Positions 1 to 7,202 of a stretch of 11,883 nt of DNA are shown piece by piece. Source of the DNA: Alphaproteobacteria bacterium (GTDB lineage Bacteria > Pseudomonadota > Alphaproteobacteria > Micropepsales > Micropepsaceae); contig JAGWRJ010000523.1 in NCBI GenBank assembly GCA_028869725.1, positions 1-11,883 of the forward strand, written 5' to 3'. The position numbers were made by a program, and so were the translations under genes. Numbering within the stretch: the stretch's first letter is position 1; every line of letters starts with the position of its first letter. The notes under the pieces were generated by a model, which searched no databases, was not told where the DNA came from, and saw only the letters and a list, made by a program, of their open reading frames with translations.

Positions 1-390
1 AGCCTGCTCCGGGAGTTTAGGCTGAGCCTTCATCTTTTCGTCTACGGTGACCGTCACGACGCTCGGCGCGACACGCTCGACGAGATCAGCGAAGCTGAAG
101 GGCGCGCCACCTTCGAGCATATGCGGCAGCCGCTGCGCGGATGCATTGTATGCCACCAGCTGATAGGGTTGGACGGGATTGAGCCTACTGGCGTGACGCT
201 CATGACCCAGGGCCGTCTGCGTGGCTGGCGCGAAGGCGGTGAGGCCTAGCACTGCCGCCGTGACAATGGCGGCGCGCAACAGTCTCCGCTTGGGCGCAAG
301 AGTGTTCAGACGCGCCGCGGTCCCGAGCGCACCCAATCTCTGCGCGCCCTGCAGCGGACCACGGTGATGCGCGTCCAGAAAGTCTGTCAT
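1..390 (-). CDS. degP: Do/DegP-family periplasmic serine protease, N-terminal part (cut by window edge)
   Basis: Reading leftward from an ATG at 388-390, the frame stays open for 130 codons to the window edge, so only the N-terminus is present. Residues about 35-60 are a positively charged stretch (KRR) followed by a hydrophobic segment, which fits a signal peptide or signal anchor. Residues 98-116 (SFADLVERVAPSVVTVTVD) match the conserved opening of the mature HtrA/Do protease domain. The catalytic His-Asp-Ser triad and the PDZ domains would lie beyond the edge. The start is supported by an AGGAG ribosome site six bases upstream. In rhizobia degP lies directly after the cycHJKL cytochrome c maturation genes, and the same order here supports the call. 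By family it is an envelope protease/chaperone that degrades misfolded periplasmic proteins. Another Do paralogue (degQ or mucD type) cannot be excluded from this fragment. Confidence 0.82.
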   Translation of the reverse strand, partial: MTDFLDAHHRGPLQGAQRLGALGTAARLNTLAPKRRLLRAAIVTAAVLGLTAFAPATQTALGHERHASRLNPVQPYQLVAYNASAQRLPHMLEGGAPFSFADLVERVAPSVVTVTVDEKMKAQPKLPEQA

Positions 391-470
391 CAAATTCTCC
401 TGCGGGGTGCAGTCGCCCCCTGTCGGTTGCGGCCACCTCCCCGTCTGTCCATATCCTTGCGAACTTAACT

Positions 471-500
471 GATTATGTATGTTAGATTACGTATACATTA
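471..500. promoter_or_regulatory. AT-rich imperfect tandem repeat upstream of degP
   Basis: Two adjacent related units, GATTATGTATGTTA (471-484) and GATTACGTATACATTA (485-500), form a strikingly AT-rich patch in GC-rich surroundings. The second unit contains the palindrome GTATAC inside an imperfect dyad. The patch lies 80-110 nt upstream of the degP start and just after ccmH. It could be a regulator-binding site and/or part of the degP promoter, but I could not settle on one convincing -35/-10 pair. The repeat itself is seen directly; its role is inferred. Confidence 0.4.
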
Positions 501-543
501 CATCGAACCGCGCCCGGGTCCAATCACGAACACGTACGACATA

Positions 544-993
544 TTATTGCGCGGCGTTCTGAGCCCGCTTGCGCGCCTTGAGGACAACGGTCGCAGCAAC
601 GCCGCCCGCGACCAGAAGAATGAAGGCCGGACCAAACCACAGGGCGTAGGTCTGGGGCATCAGGGGCGGCTTCATCAAAATGAAGTCGCCATAGCGGGAC
701 ACAAGATATGCCCGGATCTGGTGGTCCGACTGCCCTTCCAGGATACGCTTGCGAATCAGCCGGCGCAGATCTGCTGCCAATGGCGCGTTGGACTCGTTAA
801 GGCTTTCGCCCTGGCATACCACACAGCGAAATTGCTTCTGCAGCGCCACCGCGCGGGCCTCGAGCACAGGATTGGCCAGATGGTCAGGCCCGTTGCGGGC
901 CTCGATCTGCGGCGGCAGCATCGGATCGGCAAGCGCCGGGCAGACCAGAACCGGCCACATGGCAAGTGCCAATGCCGCTAACCAGCGCCTCAT
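544..993 (-). CDS. ccmH: Cytochrome c maturation protein CcmH (CycL)
   Basis: 149 residues, the usual length of alphaproteobacterial CcmH/CycL. A signal peptide (about 1-22, ending ALA-D) precedes a periplasmic domain with the conserved redox motif RCVVCQ, whose cysteines are C57 and C60. The family block GQSDHQIRAYLVSRYGDFIL follows at about 87-106. A hydrophobic segment at about 117-139 anchors the C-terminus in the inner membrane with a short basic cytoplasmic tail. In system I maturation, CcmH acts in the thiol-redox pathway that keeps the apocytochrome CXXCH cysteines reduced for heme attachment by the CcmF complex. Its ATG overlaps the ccmF stop codon by 4 nt (ATGA), so translation is probably coupled. 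An AGGGAG sequence lies a little upstream. No ccmG (dsbE) gene separates it from ccmF; in rhizobia that gene lies in a separate cluster. Confidence 0.93.
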   Translation of the reverse strand: MRRWLAALALAMWPVLVCPALADPMLPPQIEARNGPDHLANPVLEARAVALQKQFRCVVCQGESLNESNAPLAADLRRLIRKRILEGQSDHQIRAYLVSRYGDFILMKPPLMPQTYALWFGPAFILLVAGGVAATVVLKARKRAQNAAQ

Positions 994-2927
994 TCGGCAG
1001 GCACTCCCTGTGCATGGACGACCTCAGCTGGAACGCGGCGGCGAAGCCGCATCGCAAGACTCGCAAGGCCGCCCAGCGCCATGAAGCCACCCCCGAACCA
1101 GATCCAGGGTGCCAGCGGATTTTCGTAGGCGCGCAGCGTCCAGCGCCCGCCACTGCGCTCATCCCCCAGGGCAAGATAAAGATCCGACAATCCCGTGGTG
1201 CGGATGGCTGTATCGGACGTCGCTTCGCCCTGAAGCGGGAAACTGCGCTTCTCAGGCCCCATCGTCGCAATGTGCTGGCCATTGCGACTGACATCAACCA
1301 CCGCCCGCTGCGCCTCGAAGTTGGGACCCGATATCCGCTCCACGCGTTTGAGGGTCAAAGTGTATCCACCAACCTTCATCGATTGGCCAGGCCCCAGCAC
1401 GTCAAGGGCGCTGACCCGCCACACCGTGGTCCCAGTGATACCGATCAAAGTCACGCCGAGGCCAAAATGAGCCAACACCGACGCCCAGCGTGATAACGGC
1501 AGCGCCCGGATCGGGCGAGCCTTCACCAGATCAAGCACACTCGAGGACATGACCCACAGGGCCAGGGCGAAAGCACCCGCTGCCGCAACAGAATGCGGCG
1601 CCACTACGACCAGCACGGTGACGAACGCGATCCCGGCCATGGCCATAGCCGGCAGCAAGGTTTGAACAGCCTGGCGCAAATTCCCCCGGCGCCATCCCAA
1701 ACGAGGTCCGAACGGCAGCAGCACCATCATGGCTACGAAGATGGGTGCAAACGTAATTGCGTAATACGGCGGGCCGACGCTGATCTTGGCACCATTATAC
1801 GCCTGTAGCGCCAGAGGATAGAGCGTACCGATAAACACCGTTGCGGTAGTGGCGACCAGAAACACGTTGTTTATGAGAAGGGTGGTGTCTTTGCTCGCTA
1901 CTTCGAATTCAGCACCTCCCTCCAGTTGCGGCGCACGCCAAGCAAAGAGCGCCAGCGCTCCGCCAATCGCCAGCACCAGCATCATGAGGATATAGGAACC
2001 ACGTTCCGGATCAGTCGCAAACGAGTGCACCGATGAAAGGATTCCGGAGCGCACCAGGAAGGTACCGATCAGGCTGAGTGAGAACCCGCCGATAGCAAGC
2101 AGTAACGTCCAGGTCTTGAATGCCCCGGTGCGCTCAGTAGCAAGTGCCGAATGCAACAGCGCGGTGGCCAGAAGCCAGGGCATCAACGCCGCATTTTCAA
2201 CCGGGTCCCAGAACCAGAAGCCGCCCCAGCCCAGTTCGTAATAGGCCCACCAGCTGCCCAGCGTGATACCAAGCGTGAGCGCAATCCATGCCATCAGCAT
2301 GAAGGGGCGGGCGGCGCGGGCCCAGGCTGCATCCGCAAGCTTGGTTATCAGAGCCGCAGCTGCATACGAGAATGTGGCTGATAGGCCAACATACCCGATG
2401 TAGAGCATCGGCGGATGCAGGGCGAGGCCAGGATCCTGCAAGAGGGGATTGAGCCCGTTGCCCTGGAACGGCGGCGGATCAAGGCGCACGAAGGGATTGG
2501 AGGTAAACAGCGTGAAGACCGCGAATGCCAGCGCAAGCAGACCCTGAACGCCCAATGCTGCACTTGTCAGCCGCTCACCGCCCCGCTGCAGAACTGCGAT
2601 GAACGCGGTGAAAACTCCAAGGACCAACAACCACAGTAGCATCGAGCCCTCGTGATCGCCCCACACGCCCGTAATCTTGTAGAGTAGAGGCTTATTCACC
2701 GCTGAGTTTTGCGCGATGTTCAGTAGCGAAAAATCATTGGTCACGGCGGCATAGGTGAGGCAACCAAAAGCCAGCGCGATAAAGACAAAGAAACCCAACG
2801 CCGCACCGGAAGCCATCGCACGGGCCCGTATGGCGTTCGGGCCAGCACCGACGAGGCCGCAGATCGATTGCACGAGCGCCAGCGCCATGCTGAGAGTCAG
2901 GGCCAATTGTCCGAGTTCGCCTGTCAT
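990..2927 (-). CDS. ccmF: Cytochrome c heme lyase subunit CcmF (CycK)
   Basis: 645 residues, full length, a multi-pass inner-membrane protein. The heme-handling WWD domain is present at about 226-245 (core WGGFWFWDPVENA). The conserved WGDHEGS lies at 89-95. Histidines H171 (HPPMLYIGY), H259, H301 (SSVHSF) and H487 (LAHFGLG) correspond to the four conserved histidines of E. coli CcmF that serve the periplasmic heme site and the internal heme b. The protein is therefore expected to be functional. It takes heme from holo-CcmE and, with CcmH and normally CcmI, ligates it to apocytochrome c on the periplasmic side. The start overlaps the ccmE stop by 4 nt, with GAAGG just upstream inside ccmE, and the end overlaps ccmH by 4 nt, so it is the middle gene of a tight operon. 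Confidence 0.96.
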   Translation of the reverse strand: MTGELGQLALTLSMALALVQSICGLVGAGPNAIRARAMASGAALGFFVFIALAFGCLTYAAVTNDFSLLNIAQNSAVNKPLLYKITGVWGDHEGSMLLWLLVLGVFTAFIAVLQRGGERLTSAALGVQGLLALAFAVFTLFTSNPFVRLDPPPFQGNGLNPLLQDPGLALHPPMLYIGYVGLSATFSYAAAALITKLADAAWARAARPFMLMAWIALTLGITLGSWWAYYELGWGGFWFWDPVENAALMPWLLATALLHSALATERTGAFKTWTLLLAIGGFSLSLIGTFLVRSGILSSVHSFATDPERGSYILMMLVLAIGGALALFAWRAPQLEGGAEFEVASKDTTLLINNVFLVATTATVFIGTLYPLALQAYNGAKISVGPPYYAITFAPIFVAMMVLLPFGPRLGWRRGNLRQAVQTLLPAMAMAGIAFVTVLVVVAPHSVAAAGAFALALWVMSSSVLDLVKARPIRALPLSRWASVLAHFGLGVTLIGITGTTVWRVSALDVLGPGQSMKVGGYTLTLKRVERISGPNFEAQRAVVDVSRNGQHIATMGPEKRSFPLQGEATSDTAIRTTGLSDLYLALGDERSGGRWTLRAYENPLAPWIWFGGGFMALGGLASLAMRLRRRVPAEVVHAQGVPAE

Positions 2928-3400
2928 AAGCCAGCCTTCGACTTGATCATTCCATTGGGATCAGCATGCTCCTTCCAGCGGCCAGCCTTTTTCAGCGCTG
3001 CGACGACCTCTGGAGGCATATAGCGGGCATCGTGCTTGGCCAGCACCTGGCTGGCGATAAACGTGCCACCGGTATTGAGCTTGCCGATGGCAATGATGCC
3101 CTGCCCCTCTCGGAATAGATCCGGAAGAACGCCATCAAAATCCACCGGAACGGTGGCCTTGCCATCTGTGACCTTGAAGCGGACCGCAGCACCTTTGCCA
3201 TGCACGACGCTACCGCGGGCGACAAGTCCGCCGATGCGGAAATCTACGCCCGGCTGCACATGTTCCTTTTGCATTTCGCTCGGACTGTAGAAGTAGAGCA
3301 CGTTGGGGCCAAGCGCATTGATCACCAGCCACGTGCCACCGCCGGCGGCAATCAGAAGCGCTGCCGCGAATGCCAGGCGGCGGCGTTTTTTAACATTCAT
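2924..3400 (-). CDS. ccmE: Heme chaperone CcmE (CycJ)
   Basis: 158 residues. A basic N-terminus (KKRRR) and one membrane helix (about 9-30) anchor a periplasmic beta-barrel (OB-fold) domain. The heme-binding signature AKHDARYMPP gives His123, the residue expected to bind heme covalently, and Tyr127, the axial ligand. The family motif VLYFYSPSE follows the anchor. CcmE receives heme from the CcmABCD complex and hands it to CcmF. I chose the ATG at 3398-3400 because GAAGGG lies upstream of it, the basic/hydrophobic N-terminus is typical, and a sigma70-like promoter ends just before it. An upstream in-frame start at 3514 would add 38 residues with no family character and would lie upstream of that promoter. 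It is the first gene of the ccmEFH operon. The usual preceding ccmI (cycH) is absent. Confidence 0.94.
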   Translation of the reverse strand: MNVKKRRRLAFAAALLIAAGGGTWLVINALGPNVLYFYSPSEMQKEHVQPGVDFRIGGLVARGSVVHGKGAAVRFKVTDGKATVPVDFDGVLPDLFREGQGIIAIGKLNTGGTFIASQVLAKHDARYMPPEVVAALKKAGRWKEHADPNGMIKSKAGL

Positions 3401-3437
3401 GAGCGGAACCCTTCGCTGGCCGCGCAATTCTGGGCAA

Positions 3438-3466
3438 GTATAGGATCGAACGGCCCCGGGCTCCAA
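3438..3466 (-). promoter_or_regulatory. Sigma70-like promoter for ccmEFH
   Basis: On the minus strand, TTGGAG (3461-3466) and TATACT (3438-3443) are separated by exactly 17 nt. This is close to the TTGACA/TATAAT consensus. Transcription would start near 3431, leaving a leader of about 30 nt before the ccmE ATG. It supports the shorter ccmE start and expression of ccmE as first gene of its operon. Sequence match only. Confidence 0.62.
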
Positions 3467-3522
3467 GCGGACCAAGGTCGCAGCCCAGCTCGCAGGCCTA
3501 CTGAAAAGCAACAACCTCCATC

Positions 3523-3551
3523 TTGACCCCCAGCCCCCGCACCCCTATCTC
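3523..3551 (+). promoter_or_regulatory. Possible promoter for the PLP decarboxylase
   Basis: TTGACC (3523-3528) and TATCTC (3546-3551) are spaced by 17 nt on the plus strand, with the predicted start site about 30 nt before the decarboxylase ATG. The -35 is good and the -10 moderate. It is arranged back to back with the ccmE promoter, the two -35 boxes being about 57 nt apart. Confidence 0.42.
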
Positions 3552-3586
3552 GGGCCGGAACATCACCCCCTTCAGGAGGGGCATGC

Positions 3587-4753
3587 ATGACCGTGCAGCC
3601 CGTGCATGGCGAGCCGATCCCGGCATTCGCCTCGATCAAGGATCTGATCGCCCAGACCCCGGTCGAACCGGTCTATGCGCTGTATCCGGAAAAGTTCCGC
3701 GTCGCGGCTCGTCGCTTTCTTGATAGCTTCCCCGGCGATGCACTTTATGCGGTGAAGGCCAATCCGGCACCCCAGGTTCTCGACCAGGTCTGGGCTGCCG
3801 GCATTCGTCACTTTGACACCGCCTCATTGCGCGAAGTCGAACTCATCAAGGGCCGCTTTCCTGAAGCCATCTGTCATTTTATGGCGCCGGTGCGCCTGCC
3901 TGGGGCGGCCCGGACCGCTTTTCACCGATATGGCGTCACCGATTATGTCGTCGACTGCGATTTCGAGCTGGAAAAGCTGCTCGCCGAGGTCGGAGATGCC
4001 GGACGCCTGCGCATCTTTGTCCGCATCGCCACACCGCTGGGCGGTGCGGTGCTGGAGCTTTCGAGCAAATTCGGAACATCGCCCCAGGAGGCCGCGCGCC
4101 TTTTGCGGCGCGTGGCCGACGCAGGAGCCAGACCAGCCCTCACATTTCATGTTGGATCACAATGCCTGTCACCATTTTCCTACGCTCAGGCGATCGAAAT
4201 GGCCCGCCGTACTGCAACACTGGCGGGCGTGAGGATCGAGGCCCTCGACATCGGAGGCGGGTTTCCCGGGCCGTACAGCAACAATGATGTACCGCCCTAT
4301 CATTGGTATTTCGACACTATTCGCGAAGCCTTGGATACGTTGCCTCATCCTGTCCCGATCCTGTGCGAACCTGGCCGGGCGCTCGCTGCCGAAGGCGTAT
4401 CGCTCGTCACCCAGGTAATCTTGCGCAAAGGTGACACGATATACATAAACGATGGCACGTATGGATCGTTCGATGAACTGACCTTGCCCGGATGGAGCGC
4501 CGATTATCCCGTGCGCACATTCAGCGTCGACGCGGCGGGTCGGGTACGCACGCGGGACGCCGCCGGTACAGCATTTCGGGTCTACGGGCCGACCTGCGAC
4601 ACGCTGGATGTCCTGCCACGCCCGATCACCCTACCGCAGACGATCAAAGCCGGCGACTTCATCGTGTTCGACAATATCGGAGCCTATTCGGTCGCCGTGC
4701 GAACCGGATTTAACGGCTTTTTTCCCGATCGCTGGGCGGTGGTCGGCGTCTGA
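3587..4753 (+). CDS. Fold-type III PLP-dependent decarboxylase, probable ornithine decarboxylase
   Basis: 388 residues, the size of bacterial group IV (eukaryotic-like) ornithine/lysine decarboxylases. The N-terminal alanine-racemase-like barrel carries YAVKAN with Lys57 as the PLP Schiff-base lysine, FHVGSQ (His188, stacks on PLP), the phosphate-binding DIGGGFPG (221-228) and EPGR (261-264). The C-terminal domain has GPTCDTLD with Cys337/Asp338, the pair that reaches the partner active site in the dimer, and the late Tyr367 in GAYSVA. All catalytic residues are therefore present. The expected product is putrescine from ornithine (or cadaverine from lysine), the entry to polyamine synthesis in the cytoplasm. 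The start is set by CAGGAGGG at 3573-3580, seven bases before the ATG. A diaminopimelate or carboxynorspermidine decarboxylase is less likely, given the YAVKAN and GPTCDTLD forms. The exact substrate cannot be fixed by eye. Confidence 0.85.
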   Translation: MTVQPVHGEPIPAFASIKDLIAQTPVEPVYALYPEKFRVAARRFLDSFPGDALYAVKANPAPQVLDQVWAAGIRHFDTASLREVELIKGRFPEAICHFMAPVRLPGAARTAFHRYGVTDYVVDCDFELEKLLAEVGDAGRLRIFVRIATPLGGAVLELSSKFGTSPQEAARLLRRVADAGARPALTFHVGSQCLSPFSYAQAIEMARRTATLAGVRIEALDIGGGFPGPYSNNDVPPYHWYFDTIREALDTLPHPVPILCEPGRALAAEGVSLVTQVILRKGDTIYINDGTYGSFDELTLPGWSADYPVRTFSVDAAGRVRTRDAAGTAFRVYGPTCDTLDVLPRPITLPQTIKAGDFIVFDNIGAYSVAVRTGFNGFFPDRWAVVGV

Positions 4754-4855
4754 GGCATCCTCGACACTTTCGCGCCTTGAGCAATGCTGTGATCGCGGAC
4801 CGGCTCGTGCCCCGGGGTCAGCGAAAGCAATGTGTGAGAGAGGGCAAGCCCTAGC

Positions 4856-6442
4856 TCAGGACTGAACATCATGGCGTTCGCGGGTGCGCGCAAACCCGAT
4901 GCCTTTATATTTGTCTGCCGCATACCCGACTTCCCAGGCGCTTTTTGCCAGAAATACCAGAGCACCATCGCGATCGTGAGCGATCTGATTTCGGTAGACC
5001 GCGACAAAGCTTTCCATATCTGCGTCGGAACCGCTGATCCAGCGTGCCGTCTCATAGGGAGATGGCTCCAACTCGGCGTCCAAACCATACTCTGCGCGCA
5101 GGCGCGAACGCAGCACGTCAAGCTGCAGCGTTCCTACTACTCCAACCACCCACTGCGCGCCAATCATCGGCTTGAACACCTGGGTAACGCCTTCTTCGGC
5201 GAGACTTTCGAGGGCACGGGTCAGGTGCTTCTGCTTCATGGGATCGGAAAGCCTCACCCGACGCAAAATCTCCGGCGCGAAATTTGGAATCCCGGTGAAG
5301 AGGATTTTGCCGTTCTCCGACAGCGTGTCACCAACACGCAGGACACCGTGGTTGGGAATTCCAATGATGTCACCGGGAAATGCCTCGTCTACGGTCTCGC
5401 GCTCCTTGGCAAAAAACAGGATCGGGTTGTGGATACCGATCTGCTTTCCGGTGCCGGATTGGCGTAGTTTCATGCCGCGGCGAAACCGTCCGGAGACAAG
5501 GCGCAGGAATGCCACGCGATCTCGGTGATTGGGGTCCATATTCGCCTGGACCTTGAAAACAAAGCCCGAAACCTCGTCACGGCCCGGCTCAATGACGCCC
5601 TCACGGGTGGCCTGCGGACGAGGCGATGGAGCAAATGCAGCCAGCGCCGTTATCAGTTCGCGCACACCAAAATTCTTAAGCGCCGAGCCGAAAAATACGG
5701 GTGTCTGATGGCCCTCAAGGTAGGTTTTCAGTTCGAAGCCCGCGGAGGCACCGCGAACCAGTTCAACCTCTTCGTTGAGCTGGCTAACCTCCGCGTCGGA
5801 AAGCACGGACGAAATCGCGTTGTGACCAACCCGAGGCAGCTCCTCGCCGCGACTGGAGAACGGAACAAATTCTCCACTTGCAAGATCATAGATCCCGCGG
5901 AAATTCAGCCCCATTCCAACCGGCCAGTTCATCGCGGCGCACTCAAGCTGCAGCTGATCGGCAACTTCATCGAGCAGTTCGATTGTATCGCGCGCCTCTC
6001 GATCCATCTTGTTGACGAAGGTGATGATCGGAATGTCACGCAGGCGACAGACCTCGAAAAGCTTGCGGGTCTGGGCTTCGATGCCCTTGGCCGCGTCAAT
6101 GACCATGACCGCCGAATCGGCTGCAGTCAGGGTGCGGTAGGTATCTTCAGAAAAATCCTCATGGCCCGGAGTGTCCAGCAGGTTGAATATGGCCCCGCCA
6201 TACTCAAAGGTCATGACCGCGCTGGTGACCGAAATTCCCCGCTCCTGCTCGATTTTCATCCAGTCTGACCGCGCACGGCGCGCTTCCCCACGCGCCTTGA
6301 CCTGGCCGGCAGTGTGGATGGCGCCGCCAAGCAGCAGCAGATGCTCGGTCAGCGTGGTCTTGCCGGCGTCAGGGTGCGAAATGATGGCAAAGGTGCGCCG
6401 TCGTGCGGCCTGTGACGCGATATTTTCCGGGGCCTGGCTCAT
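4856..6442 (-). CDS. prfC: Peptide chain release factor 3 (RF3)
   Basis: 528 residues, almost the same length as E. coli RF3 (529). The translational-GTPase domain shows G1 HPDAGKTT (23-30), the switch I region ERGISVTS (67-74), G3 DTPGHEDF (90-97) and G4 NKMD (144-147). The RF3-specific order of domain II and the C-terminal domain follows without gaps. The early SHPDAGKTT and the length separate it from EF-G (about 700 residues). RF3-GTP removes RF1/RF2 from the ribosome after peptide release and takes part in quality control after miscoding. The ATG at 6440-6442 gives the expected N-terminus, although no strong Shine-Dalgarno sequence precedes it. The gene stands alone, convergent with the decarboxylase (102-nt gap, no clear terminator) and divergent from the small membrane ORF. 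Its leader contains a strong hairpin. Confidence 0.96.
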   Translation of the reverse strand: MSQAPENIASQAARRRTFAIISHPDAGKTTLTEHLLLLGGAIHTAGQVKARGEARRARSDWMKIEQERGISVTSAVMTFEYGGAIFNLLDTPGHEDFSEDTYRTLTAADSAVMVIDAAKGIEAQTRKLFEVCRLRDIPIITFVNKMDREARDTIELLDEVADQLQLECAAMNWPVGMGLNFRGIYDLASGEFVPFSSRGEELPRVGHNAISSVLSDAEVSQLNEEVELVRGASAGFELKTYLEGHQTPVFFGSALKNFGVRELITALAAFAPSPRPQATREGVIEPGRDEVSGFVFKVQANMDPNHRDRVAFLRLVSGRFRRGMKLRQSGTGKQIGIHNPILFFAKERETVDEAFPGDIIGIPNHGVLRVGDTLSENGKILFTGIPNFAPEILRRVRLSDPMKQKHLTRALESLAEEGVTQVFKPMIGAQWVVGVVGTLQLDVLRSRLRAEYGLDAELEPSPYETARWISGSDADMESFVAVYRNQIAHDRDGALVFLAKSAWEVGYAADKYKGIGFARTRERHDVQS

Positions 6443-6458
6443 GGGCGCTGGGCTCTAG

Positions 6459-6511
6459 CAGGCGGCGCCTGGAAGAGCAACAGCGCATCGCCTGCTCAAG
6501 GCAGGCGGTGC
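6459..6511 (-). promoter_or_regulatory. Hairpin-forming alternating repeats in the prfC leader
   Basis: Positions 6485-6511 form an 11-bp stem (one G-T pair in the plus-strand reading, core CGCCTGC/GCAGGCG) around a 5-nt loop, TCAAG. Closer to prfC, CAGGCG (6459-6464) and CGCCTG (6466-6471) form another inverted pair. The same hexamer thus occurs four times in alternating orientation, so segments could pair in two mutually exclusive ways. The stem lies 43-69 nt upstream of the prfC ATG. No T-run follows on either strand, so it is not a standard terminator. A regulatory role is inference. Confidence 0.4.
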
Positions 6512-6645
6512 TCCCCCCGGGTTTGGCCCTACCGCCCGCATCAATCCCGCCGTTCCGTTCACTTACCGCGCCTTTACCAGATTGTCGCCATCATCCTGCC
6601 CATAAGCGCCATCAGTATCCTTACGTGCAATATAGGGTTCAGGTC

Positions 6646-6807
6646 ATGGCTCAGTCGCGCACGGTCTGCATCGCCCGAAGTGCCTGGCGCGATCTCAAGC
6701 GTGACTGGCAAAGTTGGAGCCGCGCCGAGCACATCGCAGCCGAGTGCATAGTATTGGCTGCCATGCTGTGCGCAGCCCTATTCCTGAGCACTGGCAGCCT
6801 GCCCTAG
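6646..6807 (+). CDS. Small predicted membrane protein (53 aa), unknown function
   Basis: 53 residues. A basic, tryptophan-rich N-terminal half (RSAWRDLKRDWQSWSRAEH) leads into one hydrophobic segment at about 33-49 (ECIVLAAMLCAALFL), giving a probable inner-membrane anchor with the basic side in the cytoplasm. I chose the ATG at 6646 because the composition changes there and a GGGTTCAGG stretch lies just upstream. A longer frame from 6403 would run through the prfC 5' end and its hairpin and has no protein-like character. I do not recognise a family. The next gene on the same strand also encodes a tiny one-helix membrane protein. Reality as a gene is moderately supported by the start region and the amphipathic charge pattern only. 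Confidence 0.5.
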   Translation: MAQSRTVCIARSAWRDLKRDWQSWSRAEHIAAECIVLAAMLCAALFLSTGSLP

Positions 6808-6817
6808 GTGCGGCAGG
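6798..6817 (+). other. Hairpin across the stop codon of the 53-aa ORF
   Basis: CCTGCC (6798-6803) and GGCAGG (6812-6817) form a perfect 6-bp stem around an 8-nt loop that includes the TAG stop. A second 6-bp stem, GGTGGT (6833-6838)/ACCACC (6850-6855), follows. Neither has a T-run, so intrinsic termination is doubtful. They may stabilise or attenuate the transcript running toward the 61-aa gene. Confidence 0.3.
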
Positions 6818-7001
6818 ACGGGACCAAAGTCCGGTGGTCGAATCTTGCCACCACCTCTTCAAGGCGGCATTCGTCGGATAGGCTCGCCTCGTCTCCCGAT
6901 CAAATTTGAATCGTCCTGCAGCGATCTATTCCGCAATCGGCTAACAAATTGGCGCTACATTCCAGGACGCGCAGAGCTTTGCGCAAAAGGAGTGGCGTCA
7001 G

Positions 7002-7187
7002 ATGGGCGAGCGTTCAGCCGCCTTTGGCGGGCTTTTGATCATTATTACAATCGTCTGGGCACTGGCTTACAGTCTGGGTGACAGCCAGCAGCTGATGAGC
7101 TGGGGCTTCGACCTGATCCGGCATACCGGCATGATGGCCGTTCACTTTGGCCACTGGGTAAGGGCTCAGCTTCAGTCAGTCTTGTAG
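7002..7187 (+). CDS. Small predicted membrane protein (61 aa), unknown function
   Basis: 61 residues. After a short MGERSAAF start there is a clear membrane helix at about 9-25 (GLLIIITIVWALAYSLG). A mildly amphipathic tail rich in His, Met and Trp follows (SWGFDLIRHTGMMAVHFGHW) and could lie along the membrane or make a second, weaker segment. A strong AAAGGAG ribosome site (6986-6992) nine bases before the ATG makes translation likely. No family is recognised. It lies 194 nt after the 53-aa ORF on the same strand and converges on the DUF1491 gene with only 15 nt between the stops. Confidence 0.62.
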   Translation: MGERSAAFGGLLIIITIVWALAYSLGDSQQLMSWGFDLIRHTGMMAVHFGHWVRAQLQSVL

Positions 7188-7202
7188 TCATGCCTGCCCA
7201 GG

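Noticed and set aside
475..981. 168-codon frame on the plus strand opposite ccmH
   Set aside because: It is antisense to a clear CcmH with intact motifs. Its product is Arg/His/Gln-rich with no domain character, and long antisense frames are common in GC-rich DNA.
990..996. Missing ccmG between ccmF and ccmH considered as a deletion
   Set aside because: In rhizobial cycHJKL clusters ccmG (cycY) is also elsewhere, and the clean 4-nt ATGA overlap indicates a natural junction.
4754..4855. Possible bidirectional terminator between the decarboxylase and prfC
   Set aside because: Only a distant CTTTCGC/GCGAAAG pair and AGGGCAAGCCCT (2-nt loop) are present, with no T-runs. This is too weak to call.
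4871..6268. Frames of 198 and 247 codons on the plus strand opposite prfC
   Set aside because: They lie fully within an intact RF3 gene, have low-complexity composition and no ribosome site, so I treat them as shadows.
6455..6530. Structured GC-rich stretch considered as a small stable RNA (SRP RNA or similar)
   Set aside because: The conserved SRP RNA core (GGTCAGG..GGAAGGAAGCAGCC type) is absent on both strands.
6831..6860. TCGAATC stretch followed by CCACCA, resembling a tRNA 3' end
   Set aside because: The T-arm geometry is wrong (10- to 11-nt loop) and no matching acceptor or anticodon arm lies upstream. It is only a small hairpin.
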